A stretch of DNA of 64,000 nucleotides from Cucumis sativus. Its lineage: Eukaryota; Streptophyta; Magnoliopsida; Cucurbitales; Cucurbitaceae. Under the pieces are notes generated by a model, which saw only the letters and a program-made list of their open reading frames with translations, was not told the DNA's origin and ran no database searches. Positions 36,148 through 50,299 of the stretch are shown here, piece by piece (position 1 is the stretch's first letter; each line of letters begins with the position of its first letter). The translations under genes were made by a program, and so were the position numbers. The DNA is taken from contig NC_026658.2 of NCBI RefSeq assembly GCF_000004075.3, positions 2,852,001-2,916,000 on the forward strand, given 5' to 3'.

Positions 36148-39100
36148 ATGGAGGAAGAGGAGCACGAGGTATACGGTGGAGAAATCCCAGTTGAAGGGGA
36201 GATGGAAGGAGACGTTGACATGTCTGCCGGCGACGACGACGCTGTCAAGGTTGCCATTTGTTCTTTCTCTTTCTGGTTCTCGTGCTTTGGAGAGAATCAG
36301 AAGAATTACAATTGTGATCGTTTATGTATTTCAGGAGCTTGACGAGATGAAAAAGCGCTTGAAGGAGATGGAGGAAGAAGCAGCGGCTCTTCGAGAAATG
36401 CAGGCCAAGGTTGAAAAAGAAATGGGAGCTGTGCAAGGTTGTTTTCTCATGATTACGCATTATTGTTTTCGTTTAGAAACATCTAGTCATGGAATCTCTT
36501 GAATTTGGATTGTGATGTTGTAAGCGATGATTTGGGGCTTGAAATTTTTGATGTGTTGTTGTGATATATTTGCTAGTATTACCACATATCTGTTTCGTTT
36601 CTTGCAAATTGCTAGCATATTACCACATAGCTGTGCAAGGTTGACAAAACTCTTGACATTATGGTTCGTAATTGTTACTTTTAAATTTTAGAATATGTTT
36701 AAGCTTGTGTTTAGTTTTATGTAACCTAGGGGAGTAATAATCGTATGTGATTATGGTTTTAGACAGAAACCAATATTGAATTATGCGATCATGTTGGTTG
36801 AAAGTTTCTTAAACTGGATGAATTTTAAAGTATGGTATTATAGTTAGTTTGTTTCTATAATTATTCTCCAATTTGGCCTATCTTATTTTACCTATTGTTG
36901 TTATGTTTGATGCAGATCCTGCTGGTACATCAGCTAGTCAAGCAGGCAAGGAGGAGACTGATTCACGATCAGTATTTGTTGGCAATGTGAGAAGAAAAAT
37001 GTCCCTACTGATGTTCTTTAGATTTGAGAAAAACTTTTTAGTTATTTGATCTGTGGAAAAATGTTATTGAAATGAGGAATTTCTGCAAAAATTCAAAAAG
37101 AAAAAAAAAAGAAGGAAGAAGAATAGAAAGAAAGAAGAAAACTGTGAACGATGGTTGAAATACTGGTATAATGGGAAAAAATCAGTGAGAAAAAGAAAGA
37201 AAAAAAGAAAAAGAATCTGAAACATCAAAAACCATTAGTGAGTTGTTGCATTTAGAACAAAGGGACTGTTGCTAGTAGAACTTATGTTGCTGTAAAACAT
37301 GCGCTTTGGAGGCTGGGACCGTTAAATGTGGAATAATGATGTCGATGGCTCAACTCTAGGTGACAACTCAAATGTCTCCGAGGAAGCAGAGGCGAGTCAA
37401 GTGCATGCAATTTTAGTTGCAGAGCCTTGTCAATGCTCGCAGTATTATCGTTTGTCTCACAAATGAGCTAAAAGGTGGAGGCGAGGGTGTAAGATAAACG
37501 CTTTTTTGTGGAATTATTTTTCTAGTTTGTGCTTCATTTGACTCGGTTAGACCAAATGTTGGATTTTAATGCATGCATTTCACCTTAACCAGGTGATCTT
37601 TGAAAGACTATTAGTCCTTTTCTTCATATTAGAAAATTTTACTAGATTTATTTATTAATCTAGACTTTTCCTTTTAGTTAGAAACTCAACCTGTCATCTT
37701 CCGGCAGAGAGTCTTCTAGTTTCATAGTGGTAATTTTATTTCAAAACTATGTGAACTAAGATTAATGTGAGAAATCCTCCATGTTGAAGAATAAATACCT
37801 CATTCTCAATCATATCTAATGTGGAACTGTTTTCTACTACTTATAATTGATCTATTAGCAGAGGGAGGCATGCTTGGACATGCATCTGCCATGTGAATCT
37901 CATGCCTCTGATTGACTGCTACTTCTACATATGTTCATTGAACATATGAGTTGGATTTTCGTGGTGATTTGGTGATTTTGTTCATAGTTAATAATTTCTG
38001 ATTCACTTCCCATGCCATTGGAAGTTTATTACTTCTTAATGTTGCTCTGGTGTATTTATCCCCAAGCCTTGTTGATTACATGTGATGAAGTTTGCTTTTC
38101 TTTTTTTGTTTTTGTTTTTGTACAAAGCTTCTTAGCGTAAAACTTTATTAAGAAACCAAACAATTAAGTCACTGAAAAAGTAAGTAGTATTTATATTTAT
38201 ATTAAAAGCTAAACAACAATCATAAGACTTTTTTTTTAAAACATACTAACTTAATTATTGCTGTCTGATGTGTTCTTCGAACAGAGAACACTAGCTTTGT
38301 ATTCACTTTTATAGAACTTAACTATTTTATGCTCAAAGCTCTACTTCAACAATCAACGTCCTTGTTTTGAAGGTTGACTATGCATGCACACCCGAAGAAG
38401 TGCAACAGCATTTCCAATCCTGTGGTACTGTCAACAGAGTGACTATTTTAACTGATAAATTTGGTCAGCCGAAGGGCTTTGCCTATGTAGAATTTCTTGA
38501 AGCTGAAGCTGTTCAAGAGGCTCTCGTTCTGAATGAATCTGAGCTACATGGGCGGCAACTGAAGGTGAGTCTTCCATTCTCTAGGTTTTCCATAAAAAAT
38601 AAAAAGGTTTTTCGTTCACAAAAAAAAAAAAAAAGGAAATTTCTGGAAGGAGAAACCTTTCTGGTTCACTGGTTTGGTTTGGTGTGAATAGATAGATATA
38701 GGTTAAATTTCAAATTTGGTCGTAGGGTTTGAGTGATGTTAGTTATGTTAGAATTGAGTCGTAATGGTTCGTAATTAATATTTACTCCCTACGGTTTCAT
38801 AAAACCTTCACAGATAGGTTCAACGATAAAGACATTTATGAGAATTTTATCAAATAATAGGGACTGTCTGTGAGGTTTTGTCAAAACTATAGAGACTAAA
38901 TTCTATCTTTACTCTAACACTTCAATTTCACAAACCCTAGGAACAAATTTGTAATTTACTTCAACCAGATAGATATCATGCAACGCTTGGGAACTTCAAT
39001 ATCACTCTGACCAATATTGACATTATTTGCTTGATTACACCATTCCAGGTTTTGCCCAAGAGAACAAATGTTCCTGGTATGAAGCAATATCGTGCACGTC

Positions 39101-39304
39101 GCTATAACCCGTACGTGGGATTTAGGAGACCTTATGCACCACCATATTTCTATTCACCTTATGGATACGGGTACAGTTTCTAGTTTCCTAATCTTGCATT
39201 GTCATGGAAATTGTTGATTCTGCCAGTTTCTTGATCCTTCAATATCCCAATGCAGGAAGATGCCCCGGTTTCGTAGGTCCATGAGGTACATGCCTTATTA
39301 TTAG
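36148..39304 (+). CDS. PABN: Nuclear poly(A)-binding protein (PABN/PABPN1)
   Basis: Six exons: 36148-36249, 36335-36437, 36916-36986, 38373-38564, 39049-39170, 39256-39304; 212 residues, no frame problem. PABN binds growing poly(A) tails in the nucleus and stimulates poly(A) polymerase. The start [14 protein letters not shown] is the family start; an in-frame ATG 22 codons upstream (36082) is unlikely. An acidic N terminus is followed by a coiled coil (35-68, [20 protein letters not shown]). The single RRM has RNP2 VFVGNV and RNP1 KGFAYVEF. The C-terminal Arg/Tyr-rich tail ends [10 protein letters not shown]. Intron 3 (36987-38372) is the longest and holds an A-rich tract near 37090-37215. 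Confidence 0.95.
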
Positions 39305-40900
39305 ATGATGCCACATCATTGTTCAGGTTTAATAAGTTTGTCCTGAAAGAGTTGGCAGTTGCTTTTGATCCTCGAGAGAATAGAGAAAGGATATATGTCT
39401 ATATTCATGTTATATTGTTATCTGTCTATTGCTTTTGTTATCTTGGATATAAATTACTTTGCCGTTTCAATAAGTATATATATATATATTTTTGCCTAAT
39501 TACTCGTTCATAATACACTGATGCTGTCCAGTTTTAAGGGGGCGTTTTAATTAACCTTTTAGTGTTTATATGTGAAAAAAAATGTTTGTAAATGCTAAAA
39601 AAAAAAAGTTTATAAACACCAAAAAGTCGATTCAAATGGGTGCTTGCGTTTGATAATGATTCTTCTCAATAATTGCTGGAAAAAAAGTTAGGTTATCGTT
39701 GCTTCTACTAAATTGCATAAACTCAACGATATTAAAAAAAATTATGGTTCAATTATAGAGTACACTGCTACATTTTCATCGAGAAAATTCATGGAAAAAA
39801 GATAATTTGATCTAAATTGGGTGATGATGCTCTGTTTTAGGACTTCGCTAATTGATCATATACTTACCTTTTTATCTATTTTGGAATCTCTTGTCCGCAA
39901 AATGAAATCTCTTCCTCCATTTATTTTCTCTTAAATCACTATCTTTTGTCTGTCTAGTGTTGCATTTTAGTTTTTGGTCTTGCTTTTACACTTCTCTCTC
40001 TTCCACATTCAAACTCCTTTGGTAATACAAACTAAAAATGAGGGAGTTTTAAAAAGAAGTTGGGGGTATGGTCTAGGAAGGAGGGGGTGATTTGGAAAAG
40101 GGTAGGATTAAAAAAAAATTGAGAAAGATGGATGATTTGAAAACTATTTAGCTAAAATTTTGGCTTGATTAGAATGCTTCTCTTGAAAAGTTAGTAAGGT
40201 GGAAGAAGAGACTCAAAAAAGCAAAAGAAATCAGAATGTATTTAATAGACGTGACAAGAGAAAGAAATTTAATAGTTACAAGAGAGTTGATTTGACAAGG
40301 GAGAGTTCCTTTACTTTCCGCGATCCTTCTCTTTTTTTCTTCCGTAAAACTTAGCTTGTAAATTTACTTGTAACAAAAGAAAACTCCCTAATATATTTCT
40401 TCAATCTTTCATCAACGTTTCCTTCACAGCCGCGCAACTTCACCTTCAAATTTCATCCATTTTTTCCTATTTTTTTTTAAACTACCCCTTTTCCAAATCA
40501 CTCGAACAAAAAGTGAGTAAATTTAAAACTTATAAAAAATGCATAAGGTAAAATTTGAACAAATTGTTAAACTCACAAGCCAATTGATGAAGCTGAAGAT
40601 GGGGAAATTTGATATAACTTGAACTTACTCCAATTAATAATTAAATGACTTTGTTAGGAAAATTAGAGACATTTTGTTGATCATGCAACTTTAATATATA
40701 AAATTGGATAATATATTGAACGAAAGATTAAACACCTTGCTTTCAAATTCGATAGAGTCATGCTCATTTTAGCATACTTTAGTTATTCAAATAGATAATC
40801 TGATGATAGCTTCGATATTCTCGTTTCCTCAGATGCTTCAAAATCGTTCCTGTGTTTTGCTATAAGCGCCTGAATCACCAAAATTCTCCATTGATGGTAA
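39305..40900. other. 3' UTR of PABN and intergenic DNA
   Basis: The first 200 bases probably form the PABN 3' UTR, with a TA run at 39475-39490. The remainder is AT-rich with no supported gene, and the right end is the promoter of the next gene. Confidence 0.5.
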
Positions 40901-40937
40901 CGATGCTCTAATCTATCTTTGTTCTTCAGAAGAAGCT

Positions 40938-43571
40938 TTGGAATCTCTTCAACAAACTCAAATTCTTCTCTCTATTTCTCTACAAATGTTACTGCCTTCT
41001 CAAAATCTCTTCAGATGTTCCAACCGTCTGAAGCTTTGTTCCTTCACCAACTCCCTTCCCAGAAACAACAATCACTTCTGTCCCTCATTTTCATCTTTAT
41101 CCCTCCAAAGCCTCAATCGTTTCCACTTTCATGCACATAAGTTACTGACCACTCATAACAATTCAACTTCCCGCCACCGGATTTATTGCCATTACGGCAT
41201 TGGAGTTTACGAATCCGAAGACAATGCACGGAGTGGCGATTTCAATTTAGAATCGGTTCTTTTGCTTTCGGAATTCATTTTTCTCTTCTCTTCTGCTGTT
41301 TTCTTGGTTGTTTTTGTTTTGAATTTCGTGGGTTCTAGTTCGAAAAAGGGGATTTTGATGTTGATGGGTGATAGGGGTTTAGTGTGGGGTTTCCTCTGCT
41401 GGTGGCTACGGTTGTTCTTAACTCGTGGATTCGAAGGTTGCAATGGAGACGAATAAGTTGGGGGAAAACGAGTGATGGGTTGAAGGTGAATTTGTTGGAT
41501 AGGTTTGAGAAATTGGAGGAGGATTTAAAGAGCTTGATGATTGTGATTCGGGGTTTGTCTCGGAAGCTTGAGAAGTTGGGCATAAGATATATGGTTACAC
41601 GAAAAACACTGAAGGATCCAATTGCCGAGGTATTATTATCTCTCTCTTTTTTGTCTATGATCTGTTTTGATACTTGCAACATGTTCATGAAAGATGAATT
41701 GAGTTGGTTTTATTCTCCTTCGGGTTTAAACCTTTTCAATCCAGTCTCCTTGAAGAGAACATGATATGTATAGCCATTTTTTGTTTATCTAAACCTGAAA
41801 TGCATTCAGCATTTCCATAATCATGCTGAATTTCTGTGGGTTGTAAGCAGAATTCGAGAAACTGAGGTAACAATATGTAGGATGAGAGATGGAAATTGAT
41901 GTATGAGCTCGTCTATTTGTTGTTGAAAATTAAAACATGTTTTTACTCTTGATACATTATACATGTACACGAGCGAACATTTAATCAAGTGTATGTGTGT
42001 ATAGTTTTGTAAGATAAAAAATCATGAAAGAATACTAGGGCATACAAAAATCTAGTCCACCAAAAAACAAGTCTTTTAAGATGATTAATTGTGGATATAT
42101 GTAGCCAACATGAAGCATAATTCACTTGTTAACACTTGCTCTTTTCCTTGGGGTTGGGGTTCAAACCCCAAACTTCACATTGTTGTAGGCAATATAAAAC
42201 AAATGTAGGTCAATGTATATTGATACATGGGATGGGAATTATTGTATGGTTTAGATTTTTCATTGTGCTCCCTAAAAATTGTAGGGTTTCTTTGTTGGGT
42301 TTGATGCAATTATGTGAAGAACAAGAAAACAAAAGACAGTTTAAAAGAAAGTGGTGAACTAAGTTTGTAGTATGTTGAAAATTTTCAATACAATTGATTT
42401 CGTTTCCTCTCATTTCTCAAGTAAGTTTTATTTGATTACTTTTTATGAGTTCACATGCTTCCAACAGTCGCTGTGCCCAACTTCTATGAAACTTTGAGCG
42501 GATGTTTTGTTGTTATTTTGTTTTTTGTGTGTGTTCATTTCTTTAAGATTGAGTGTGAAATCTGACTTTTAACCCACTATTTTCCACAAACCTCTAATCA
42601 TTTGCATGCTATTAAAGACTGCAGTTTTAGCTCAAATAAATTCTGAGGACACTCGAACTTTGGCTGTGCAAGAAGATATTCTTGAAAAAGAATTCCTTGA
42701 GATGCAAAAAGTCTTGCTAGCCATGCAGGTAAAATTTAAAATGATTATTATAACTGATAAACAGAACTCTTTAATTATTTTCAAATTAATACCCTCTATG
42801 TGCTGTTTATTGGATGGATGTTTGAGAGGGGATGAAGGCTGTTTTCACAATTTAAATTAACACCCTCTATGTGCTGTTTATTGGATGGATGTTTGAGAGG
42901 GGATGAAGGCTGTTTTCACAATTTATAGGCAATTGTAGACAGGCTTCTATGATTTGTGGAATTCTTGATTTTGTTGAACTTGTTTGATTACAGAATCTTC
43001 TGATACATCTTTATGCTCTTGTGGTACTCTTTTTTTTTTTTCCCCTTGTGATCCTGAAGTTAGCTTTATATAGAAAGACGGTGATTTTATTAAGATTTCA
43101 TTGTTTGTTAAAAACTGATGGAACTTGCTGTAATGAGTTAATGTGTAGGAACAGCAACAAAAGCAACTGGAACTGATTGTTGCTATGGGAGAAAAAAGGA
43201 AACTCATGGAAAGCAAACAAACGCGGGATCAAGAACAGACAAGAATTGATGGACAAAATTCAGCCAATGTGGAATCAAAAGAACTGGAAGCTTATGAAAT
43301 CTGAGTTAGGATCTTCATTAAAAAATTTCCATTCATTAATTATTCACTTTTTCTTGTGATTTTGATCTAAAACCTGACTCTTCCTTAAGCTTATAACTGA
43401 AAGAAGTAAATAATTAATTAATATCTGTAAGGAGCATTCAAAACTTATTAGGCTTAAGTTTTCACTAAAACCGAAGTGGACAAAATTTAACGGAATTGTA
43501 GCACTTCACGGCTGGTGGTTATGGTGTTGGTCATGTAGCTTTCACTGGTAAACAAGGATTCTAGCAGGGAT

Positions 43572-43613
<42 letters not shown>

Positions 43614-44071
43614 CCACGACCCTTCTTTTTAACCAACCCAAAAGACAATCCCTTATATGGGAAGTTAGGAAGTAGTAGATAAAAAGAAGGGTTGAGGATT
43701 CACTTAAAAAATAGAAGGGTTTTGATATATGCTGCCAACCTCTGGTAGGGACGTTTCTTAGTTTGAACGAATAATGCTATCTTTTCTTATTTTGCTTGCT
43801 GACTACATTTTAGATATGTAAAAAACTCATATTTGGATGATTGGATCTAGAAAGCACTTAGATATTCTAAGAGCAATAAGCACAACAATAATATAATAAA
43901 TTCTTGGTATAACTTTGACGATACAGGTGTGTCACAAAGGATTTTGTTGATGAAACGAGACTGAAGTGGAATTTCTACACAGTAAGGTGGATTGTTTCTG
44001 TACTTGTGATCTTGATTCTTGTGGCTGCTGTTTTCAAAAAATTTTTATTTGGTAGTTATAAAGCTGGATAA
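40938..44071 (+). CDS. Predicted plastid membrane protein, function unknown, frameshifted
   Basis: Proposed exons: 40938-41629, 42618-42728, 43149-43304, 43927-44071. The N-terminal 90 residues are rich in Ser, Asn and basic residues and look like a plastid transit peptide. A strong hydrophobic stretch follows (SEFIFLFSSAVFLVVFVLNF), a second one (GFPLLVATVVLNSWI), a coiled-coil part (DRFEKLEEDLKSLMIVIRGL; LEKEFLEMQKVLLAMQ) and a C-terminal membrane helix (WIVSVLVILILVAAVF). By position beside PABN it could match Arabidopsis At5g65250, but I cannot confirm that. Exon 1 changes frame near 41374-41389 as if one G is missing from a run. Exon 3 joins exon 4 in frame only if one A is removed, for instance from the AAAA at about 43277. 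With both, the total is 367 codons plus stop. Confidence 0.6.
42110..42190 (+). repeat. tRNA-like SINE copy in intron
   Basis: B-box-like GGTTCAAACCC at 42158-42168, then ACATTGTTGTA as in the other copies. The A-box side (TAATTCACTTG near 42119) is degenerate. Confidence 0.4.
42783..42924. repeat. 71-bp exact-like tandem duplication in intron
   Basis: A 71-bp unit starting AAATTAAT/CACCCTCTATG occurs twice head to tail (42783-42853 and 42854-42924) with at most one or two differences. It must be recent, or an assembly artefact. Confidence 0.85.
43573..43610. repeat. (TA)n microsatellite
   Basis: A TA run of about 38 bases in the last intron of the membrane protein gene. Confidence 0.9.
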
Positions 44072-46853
44072 GAATGCTGGAGATATGAAGAGGACTTGAG
44101 CCTTTTTCAGCAATGGTATGTATGGAATTTTGGAATATTCATAACATAATGAAGAATTTGTATTGTCTGACAGTCATAGTGTAGATTTAGGCGAATTTAG
44201 AGTCAAGTTTTGGTTGATTATGAAATGAAGGATGTAGACAGCCTCACAACCACCTATATTGGAAGTGACGGAACCAAAACGCAGGAACCAATGATAAAGA
44301 AGAAAGAACAGTTCCGGAAGCCAATTCGAGCCTAGTTTAACTAGTTTTAACACAACCAATCGACCAAAGGGTCAAAAAGAGTTGAATCGTCGCCTCTACT
44401 TGTTGAACTAATAAAAGAATTGGTGGTGAGAGGAATTGGAAATGCTAAAGACTTGTTAGATGGCTCCTCTAATTTTTGGTAACATAATTGTACCACCAGC
44501 CTTAGAAACTGATGCTTGACGTCTTTAAGGTTGATCCAGTCGACAAAAACATAGTTTCATCTTTTGAAATTAACTCATCTTCATATATGGGAGTGTTGTT
44601 AAATAGATGGTTGATCAAACTAAAGATCTAGCAACAAATAAATATAGTGGTTTATAGACTAAATAAGTTTAGTTCAATCATAATTGATTTATTCGATGTG
44701 TTAGTTGTGTTTATTAGCTGTAATTTTAACATTTGTGAAATAAAAATTGAAACATAGTTTATCTGACTAATTATTTCTTTGTAAATATGCCTAAGTTTGA
44801 AGAATATGGAATCACACCTCCTTTTTATTTATTTGTTTGTTTTTTTATTTTTTGTCACACACCTTGAGGATAAAGGATTATGTTAATAATCCCTGAGCTT
44901 AGCTTAGTTTGGTAATCTAAAGGTTCATAGATTAATAATTTAACTTAATGAATATGTTTGGTAACACACATGGTTCACTTTGAAGGGGTTTGGATAAACC
45001 TTAACAATTTTTCAACTAGAAATTCAATCCAAACCCATAAAAAGCATCTTAAACCTTTTCTTTTTCTTTTTCTTACTTAAAACACTTTTTTATTTAAACT
45101 TTGTAATATTCAATTTTTTAAGATTCTTGAAAGTGTTAAGCTTACGGAGTATATATTATATGCTTGATATTTTTTATATATATATACTTTGCTTTCATTT
45201 TCCTAGACGTACATTTATATTTTTTTGTGGTATTTATCCATTCTTTATGTGCATAGGAGTACGTGTGGGTCCTATGTACAAAATTAACTTTATTTATAAA
45301 TTTAATTCCAATATGAACATAAATGAGCAGTCATGGCAGAAAGAAATTATTTGATTTTTGGAATTTAAGCATATAAATACGGCTTTTATAGAAAAATATT
45401 TTTTTAAAAAAGAGAATCTTAATTTATTGGTTTCATTTAATGTTTAATTCTTTTAAAAAAGTTTTTTTTTATTGATTTTGTTTAACTATAAATTTTAATC
45501 AAAATAAGACTTGTTGATTGAATTAGCGAGTTTAGTTGGGTTGCATGCGTGTTGTAAGTATGTTAGGGTCGTATTCATATAGCTAATCTAAATTTTATTC
45601 GGGATACAATTAAGTCAAGATGCTCGAAGTGATAGCTATTTGTAAAAATTTTGATTGTATATTGACTCTATTAATGTTCAACTTCTCGTTATGGAATCAA
45701 ATTGTTTAGAGGTTATTAATACAGTGAATGATGTCTCTTTGTAACTCATTGTAGTTTTTTCTTTCGTTAACGAAACAAAAAAGTCAAATACGATTAAGTT
45801 AGGTGAGGTGATGCTGGTATTATTCTAATAATGTTCTAGCATACTCTTTGGTGTATAAAGTATTAGGTGATTCTCTTCTTTACTCTCCTTATCCTAGGTA
45901 GTTTTTGTTTCACGTGTGCCTTTTAATGTAATTCCTTAATTTGATCTTTTTGTTGTATGATTCCTTTAACATTAATGTAATTCCTTAGTTTGATCTTTTT
46001 TGTTGTATGATTCCTTTAACGTAAATAAAAAAAAGGCATAAGGCACAATATTATGTGCTTAATAGTCCAAGACATTAAAGGTGTTCAAAAAATTCAATAA
46101 TCAGAAAAGATCCAATGCATTATGTGTAGTTGGGATTAGGTTATTGACTCATCTAGATTAGATTTGGTTCAAATAAACAAAAATCTTACAGATTGGATTG
46201 ATAGTTCACTAAAATAACCCAAATTCAAATCCAAACTTAAATATTATTTAATTCCATTAATATTTATCCAAAAACTCCTAAATATAGTTTTTTAACTGTT
46301 CGAAAATAAATTTAAAATCAATTTTTTTCTAAAACTAAAATTTAAATAAATAATCGAGTAACTTGATCCAACCAAACTCAATAAAATTTGTAAGAAACAA
46401 TCGAGTTTAATTCTATTTATGTTTTAATAAATATTATTTTGATCCACAAAATTTAGTGTCCAAGCAAGCAAGTTGAACCTAAAAATCTTTCAACTCAACT
46501 CATGAATACTGTATTTGTAGTACACCATTGTTCAATAACACCATCGATTACAATAAAGAGAGCTCCCCACGTTGTTTCTTTGCTTTTCGAAAATTATAAT
46601 TATAATTTGTTTATTTTCTTTCTTTCTTTTAGAAAAACTAAAACAACAAACGTCATTCGCGTGTGTCTACGGAAATAATAATTCAATTTATTATTCGTAA
46701 AAGCGCGTGTTTCACACTTGCAATCCCGACCCACCGTTTATGCTCTCCCCAACCGCCATTGATTTTCCCTTTTAACACCATCACTCCAAAACACAACTCA
46801 CTACCCTCTCCCTCCCTCTCCAGATTTCATTTCAATTCCTTCTTCTTACACTA
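44072..46853. other. Intergenic region
   Basis: No gene supported. Around 45600-45740 one frame reads LLVMESNCLEVINTVND, which resembles the RNase H-like tail of plant LINE elements, but it is broken. A 49-bp unit is duplicated at 45923-46022. The right end (46560-46853) is CT-rich and is the promoter and leader of GCL1. Confidence 0.5.
45923..46022. repeat. 49-bp tandem duplication
   Basis: TAATGTAATTCCTTA followed by TTGATCTTTT and GTTGTATGATTCCTTTAAC occurs twice in a row, with a one-base difference in the T run. Confidence 0.8.
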
Positions 46854-49800
46854 ATGTCTTCCCTCCTCCACCTCGCTTCATCTCAGGAAGATCGAGAAGA
46901 AGGTGGTGGAGGAGGAGGAATAATCCAGATTATTCCACCCAACACTATTCTTCTTCCTTCTCAAACCTTTCTCTCTGCAGCCGTCTCTTTCAAGAATCAG
47001 GTTTGTTTTACCTTTTTTTTCTTTTCTCGAGCTCCCAAGCGTTCATGGAAACGGTGTTGATTACACTGGTTTTTTTTCTCTCTGCTGTTGAAATTTTGTT
47101 AGGTTGTGGAGCTTACTTGGAAACAGAGAGGTAACGCGGATATTGGAGTTGATCCGACGGTGTATAACGGCTTACTTGGGACGGCGGTAACTTGCCTGAG
47201 ATCGTACGAGGCCACCGGAAACCACCAGGACTTGGTATTGTGTTCTGATATTGTAGATAAATGTACGGTTCTAGCACGTGCCTCTCACAGGTGATCATGT
47301 GACTTTTGCTTTCCCTTTCTCTATCCAATGATATGATTTATTTGGTTTGTTGCCTTTCCAATCATAAAATTTAAAACGTGAAGTTCATAAAATAGACGTC
47401 CAAAATTCAAGTTTTTGTTTCCAGTTTTTCGTTTTACCTAAATTTAGTTTTTCCTTTGATAATCTAAAATGAATTTCATAGGAAATGGTTTTTTTTTTTT
47501 TTTTTTTTGAAAATTCAAAGTGATTTTAAATCCATTTTTACTTTTAAAAAAATCTGATTATAATAGGATTTTGCAGTGTTTTATAGGATTTGGATGTTAT
47601 TACTTAGTTAACTTTCTCAATTCTGTACAGCCCTTCCATAAAATTGTTAGATCTACTATCGACCATTGAACTTTTTGATTTTTTTAGTATAAGGGTTAGT
47701 TTTTGTGGTACAATTTGGCTCCAATTTATTATGGAGTTGTTCTTGCATTTTTACACCTGGGCCAACCATGAATTGTCATGTGTCAATGCATTATCTTTTA
47801 GTTTTCCCATCAAGCGATGACACCTCTTGGCTAGCAATGAAGAGTGAGTTTTTCCGATAAAGTAAAATCATCTTTCTTTAAAATTCTCTCCGTTTGTACT
47901 AACTAATAAAATTGTTCCAAAAAAATATATAAAGTAATTAAAAAAAGAAAACTCAGATAGCAACGGAATATGTGATTAGATAATTTTTTTTTAATATTTC
48001 CACAAAGCTTCTGGACCCAGTTAGACCTGTTTGTGATTAAAATAATAAAAATCATCATATAATAAAATAGAGCAAAAAAACGAGTGCCACAAATATTGAG
48101 TTTTCAGAAAAATTTCAAAAGAGACAAACTTCTTTTGTCATATAAAAAATATCTCATGACCAGGCCTCTGGAATTATTTTTCCCCTTGATTTTAAATTAT
48201 CTGCTCCTCAAACCCACTTTGAAAAGCAGAAAGTGTACTACTAAAAAGTAGTCTTCTTTTTTCTCATGATTTCTTTCTGTTTTTGGCGAAATTTTGTTGA
48301 ATGATTAATGAGTGAAATAAAATCGTATTTTGAGACATGATATTATATAAGGTGGGGCAGTTCTTATGAATTTTGTTTTCATAATCTTCATTTCTTAAAA
48401 AATATAATGATGAAATTTATAGTATTAACCTCCCGGTTAAGTTCTTAGTTTAGTTCGTAAGCTTTCAAAAGTATTTAGTAGGTATTTGAAGCATAATAAG
48501 TCCTTTCAAAACTTTAAGTCCTTTTGATAATTGGTCTATTATATGTACCTTTGGATTTTGTTTCTAATGGAACCTTAAAGTTTCACATTGCAGAGGTATA
48601 AGGACTTATAAATACAAAATCAATAAAATTGTACGCGATAATTTTTCATGAAGATATTACCTTCCTGACATCTGAGAGATGATGGGTAATTAGTAACTGT
48701 TTTGCTAAAAGAAATAAATAAAGAAAAGAAAATAGGTATTGGAAGTATGGGATAGAAGTTAATGCTTATTTATTATTGTTGTTGTTTCCTTTTTAAAAGG
48801 AGAAATTATTGGTTTTAGGCATATGTTCTTTTTAGTTAATATATCACTTGGAAAGAATGTGGACCATATAGTTCTTGGAAGAGTTTGATGTGAAATAATT
48901 GAATATTTTGTTACTTTGGTATGGGCAGGCACTTGACTTTTCTTTGTGGTAGAGGAGGAGTTTATGCTCTTGGCGCCGTGGTATCTCATTACATGAGGGA
49001 CCCTCAAAAGCTTGACTTCTTCTTCAATCTTTTTCTTAAGGTCTGGTCTCCACTTTTGCTGGTCTAATTATATGTTAAAATTATGAAGTTACATTTTTCT
49101 CTCATATAAATAAATAAAGTTATATTTCTCGGTATGCAGGCCTAGGTTTATATTTGGTTGCATTTGGATCATTAGTTTTTAAACTTGATATTTGAACTTT
49201 TTTGGTCTTGGTTAGTTCTTGAAGTTGACTTACTAAACATATTTTCTTTTCAAGTACTATAGGTGGGGGATTCAAACCACAAACTTTGTGGTTATGTCAG
49301 TTGAGTTATGCTCTCTTGGGCTGATATCAGTTAAATATTTTTTTAAAGTTGTTTAGGAAAGATATATCAATTATTGTTCTCTTCAAATTGGAAATTTTTT
49401 TTTTCTTTATATATGTTTTCCTTTTTCTCTTTTCACTCTCCTTCACACTGCCTGCCTATTTTCTTCTTCTTTCCTTTCCTTTTTTTTTTCTTATCCAAAC
49501 TTCTCGTTCTTTGGTCCTTTGAACATTGTCACGTAGGAGACCTGTTCCAGATATGGAGTTGCATATCTGGAACATTGTGTTGTTTAAGATCTTGCATGTC
49601 TCATCAGCGCTATACCAACAAGATTAAAACCACTTGGAACATTTGGTTTAGTTTAAATCTCAAACTTCTTGGTCGAAGATGTAATATGCCTAAATATATT
49701 CAGCTACTTTAATTCCCTAACACCAATAGGTAGTATCTGAAAATTTAGCACCACCGAGCCAACTCTCACTGGAAATTGGCACTGCATTAAATTGACATGT

Positions 49801-50268
49801 TTTGTTTATAACCAGTGGATATTAGTTGGACACCTGAAAATTGCGAGTAAGGTTTGGTTTTGACAATTATTTCGGTTTGGGCGGTTTTCTTGTTCACCCC
49901 TAGTAAAAATCTTTTAAAAAACCTCCCATATGTCACCTATTAACACAGTTGTACTGAGCCACAGCAAATCGGTAAAGGAGTAATTTATCATTCTTGGCAA
50001 GTTTGGGGTAGGAAATAAGTTTCGATAGCTTGTAGACGATGTTTATTCAGAAATTACGTGTAACTGAATTCTTAATCAGCTCCATATATAAGCTTTAAGA
50101 ATTCAAGAAGTCTGAACAAGAAACTGAGTTGAACAGAGAATGAAAATACAATTTTCAAACAGACGATGGATATCTAAAAGTGTTTGAACTCTAAAGATAA
50201 AAGGTAAAAATCTTAAAAAGGTACCACCAAGAATTTGGTTAAAACAAAAAAACACTTCACAATTACTA

Positions 50269-50299
<31 letters not shown>

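Noticed and set aside
45590-45745. RNase H-like fragment of a LINE element
   Set aside because: Only about twenty residues look right and stop codons interrupt the frame; not enough for a feature of its own.
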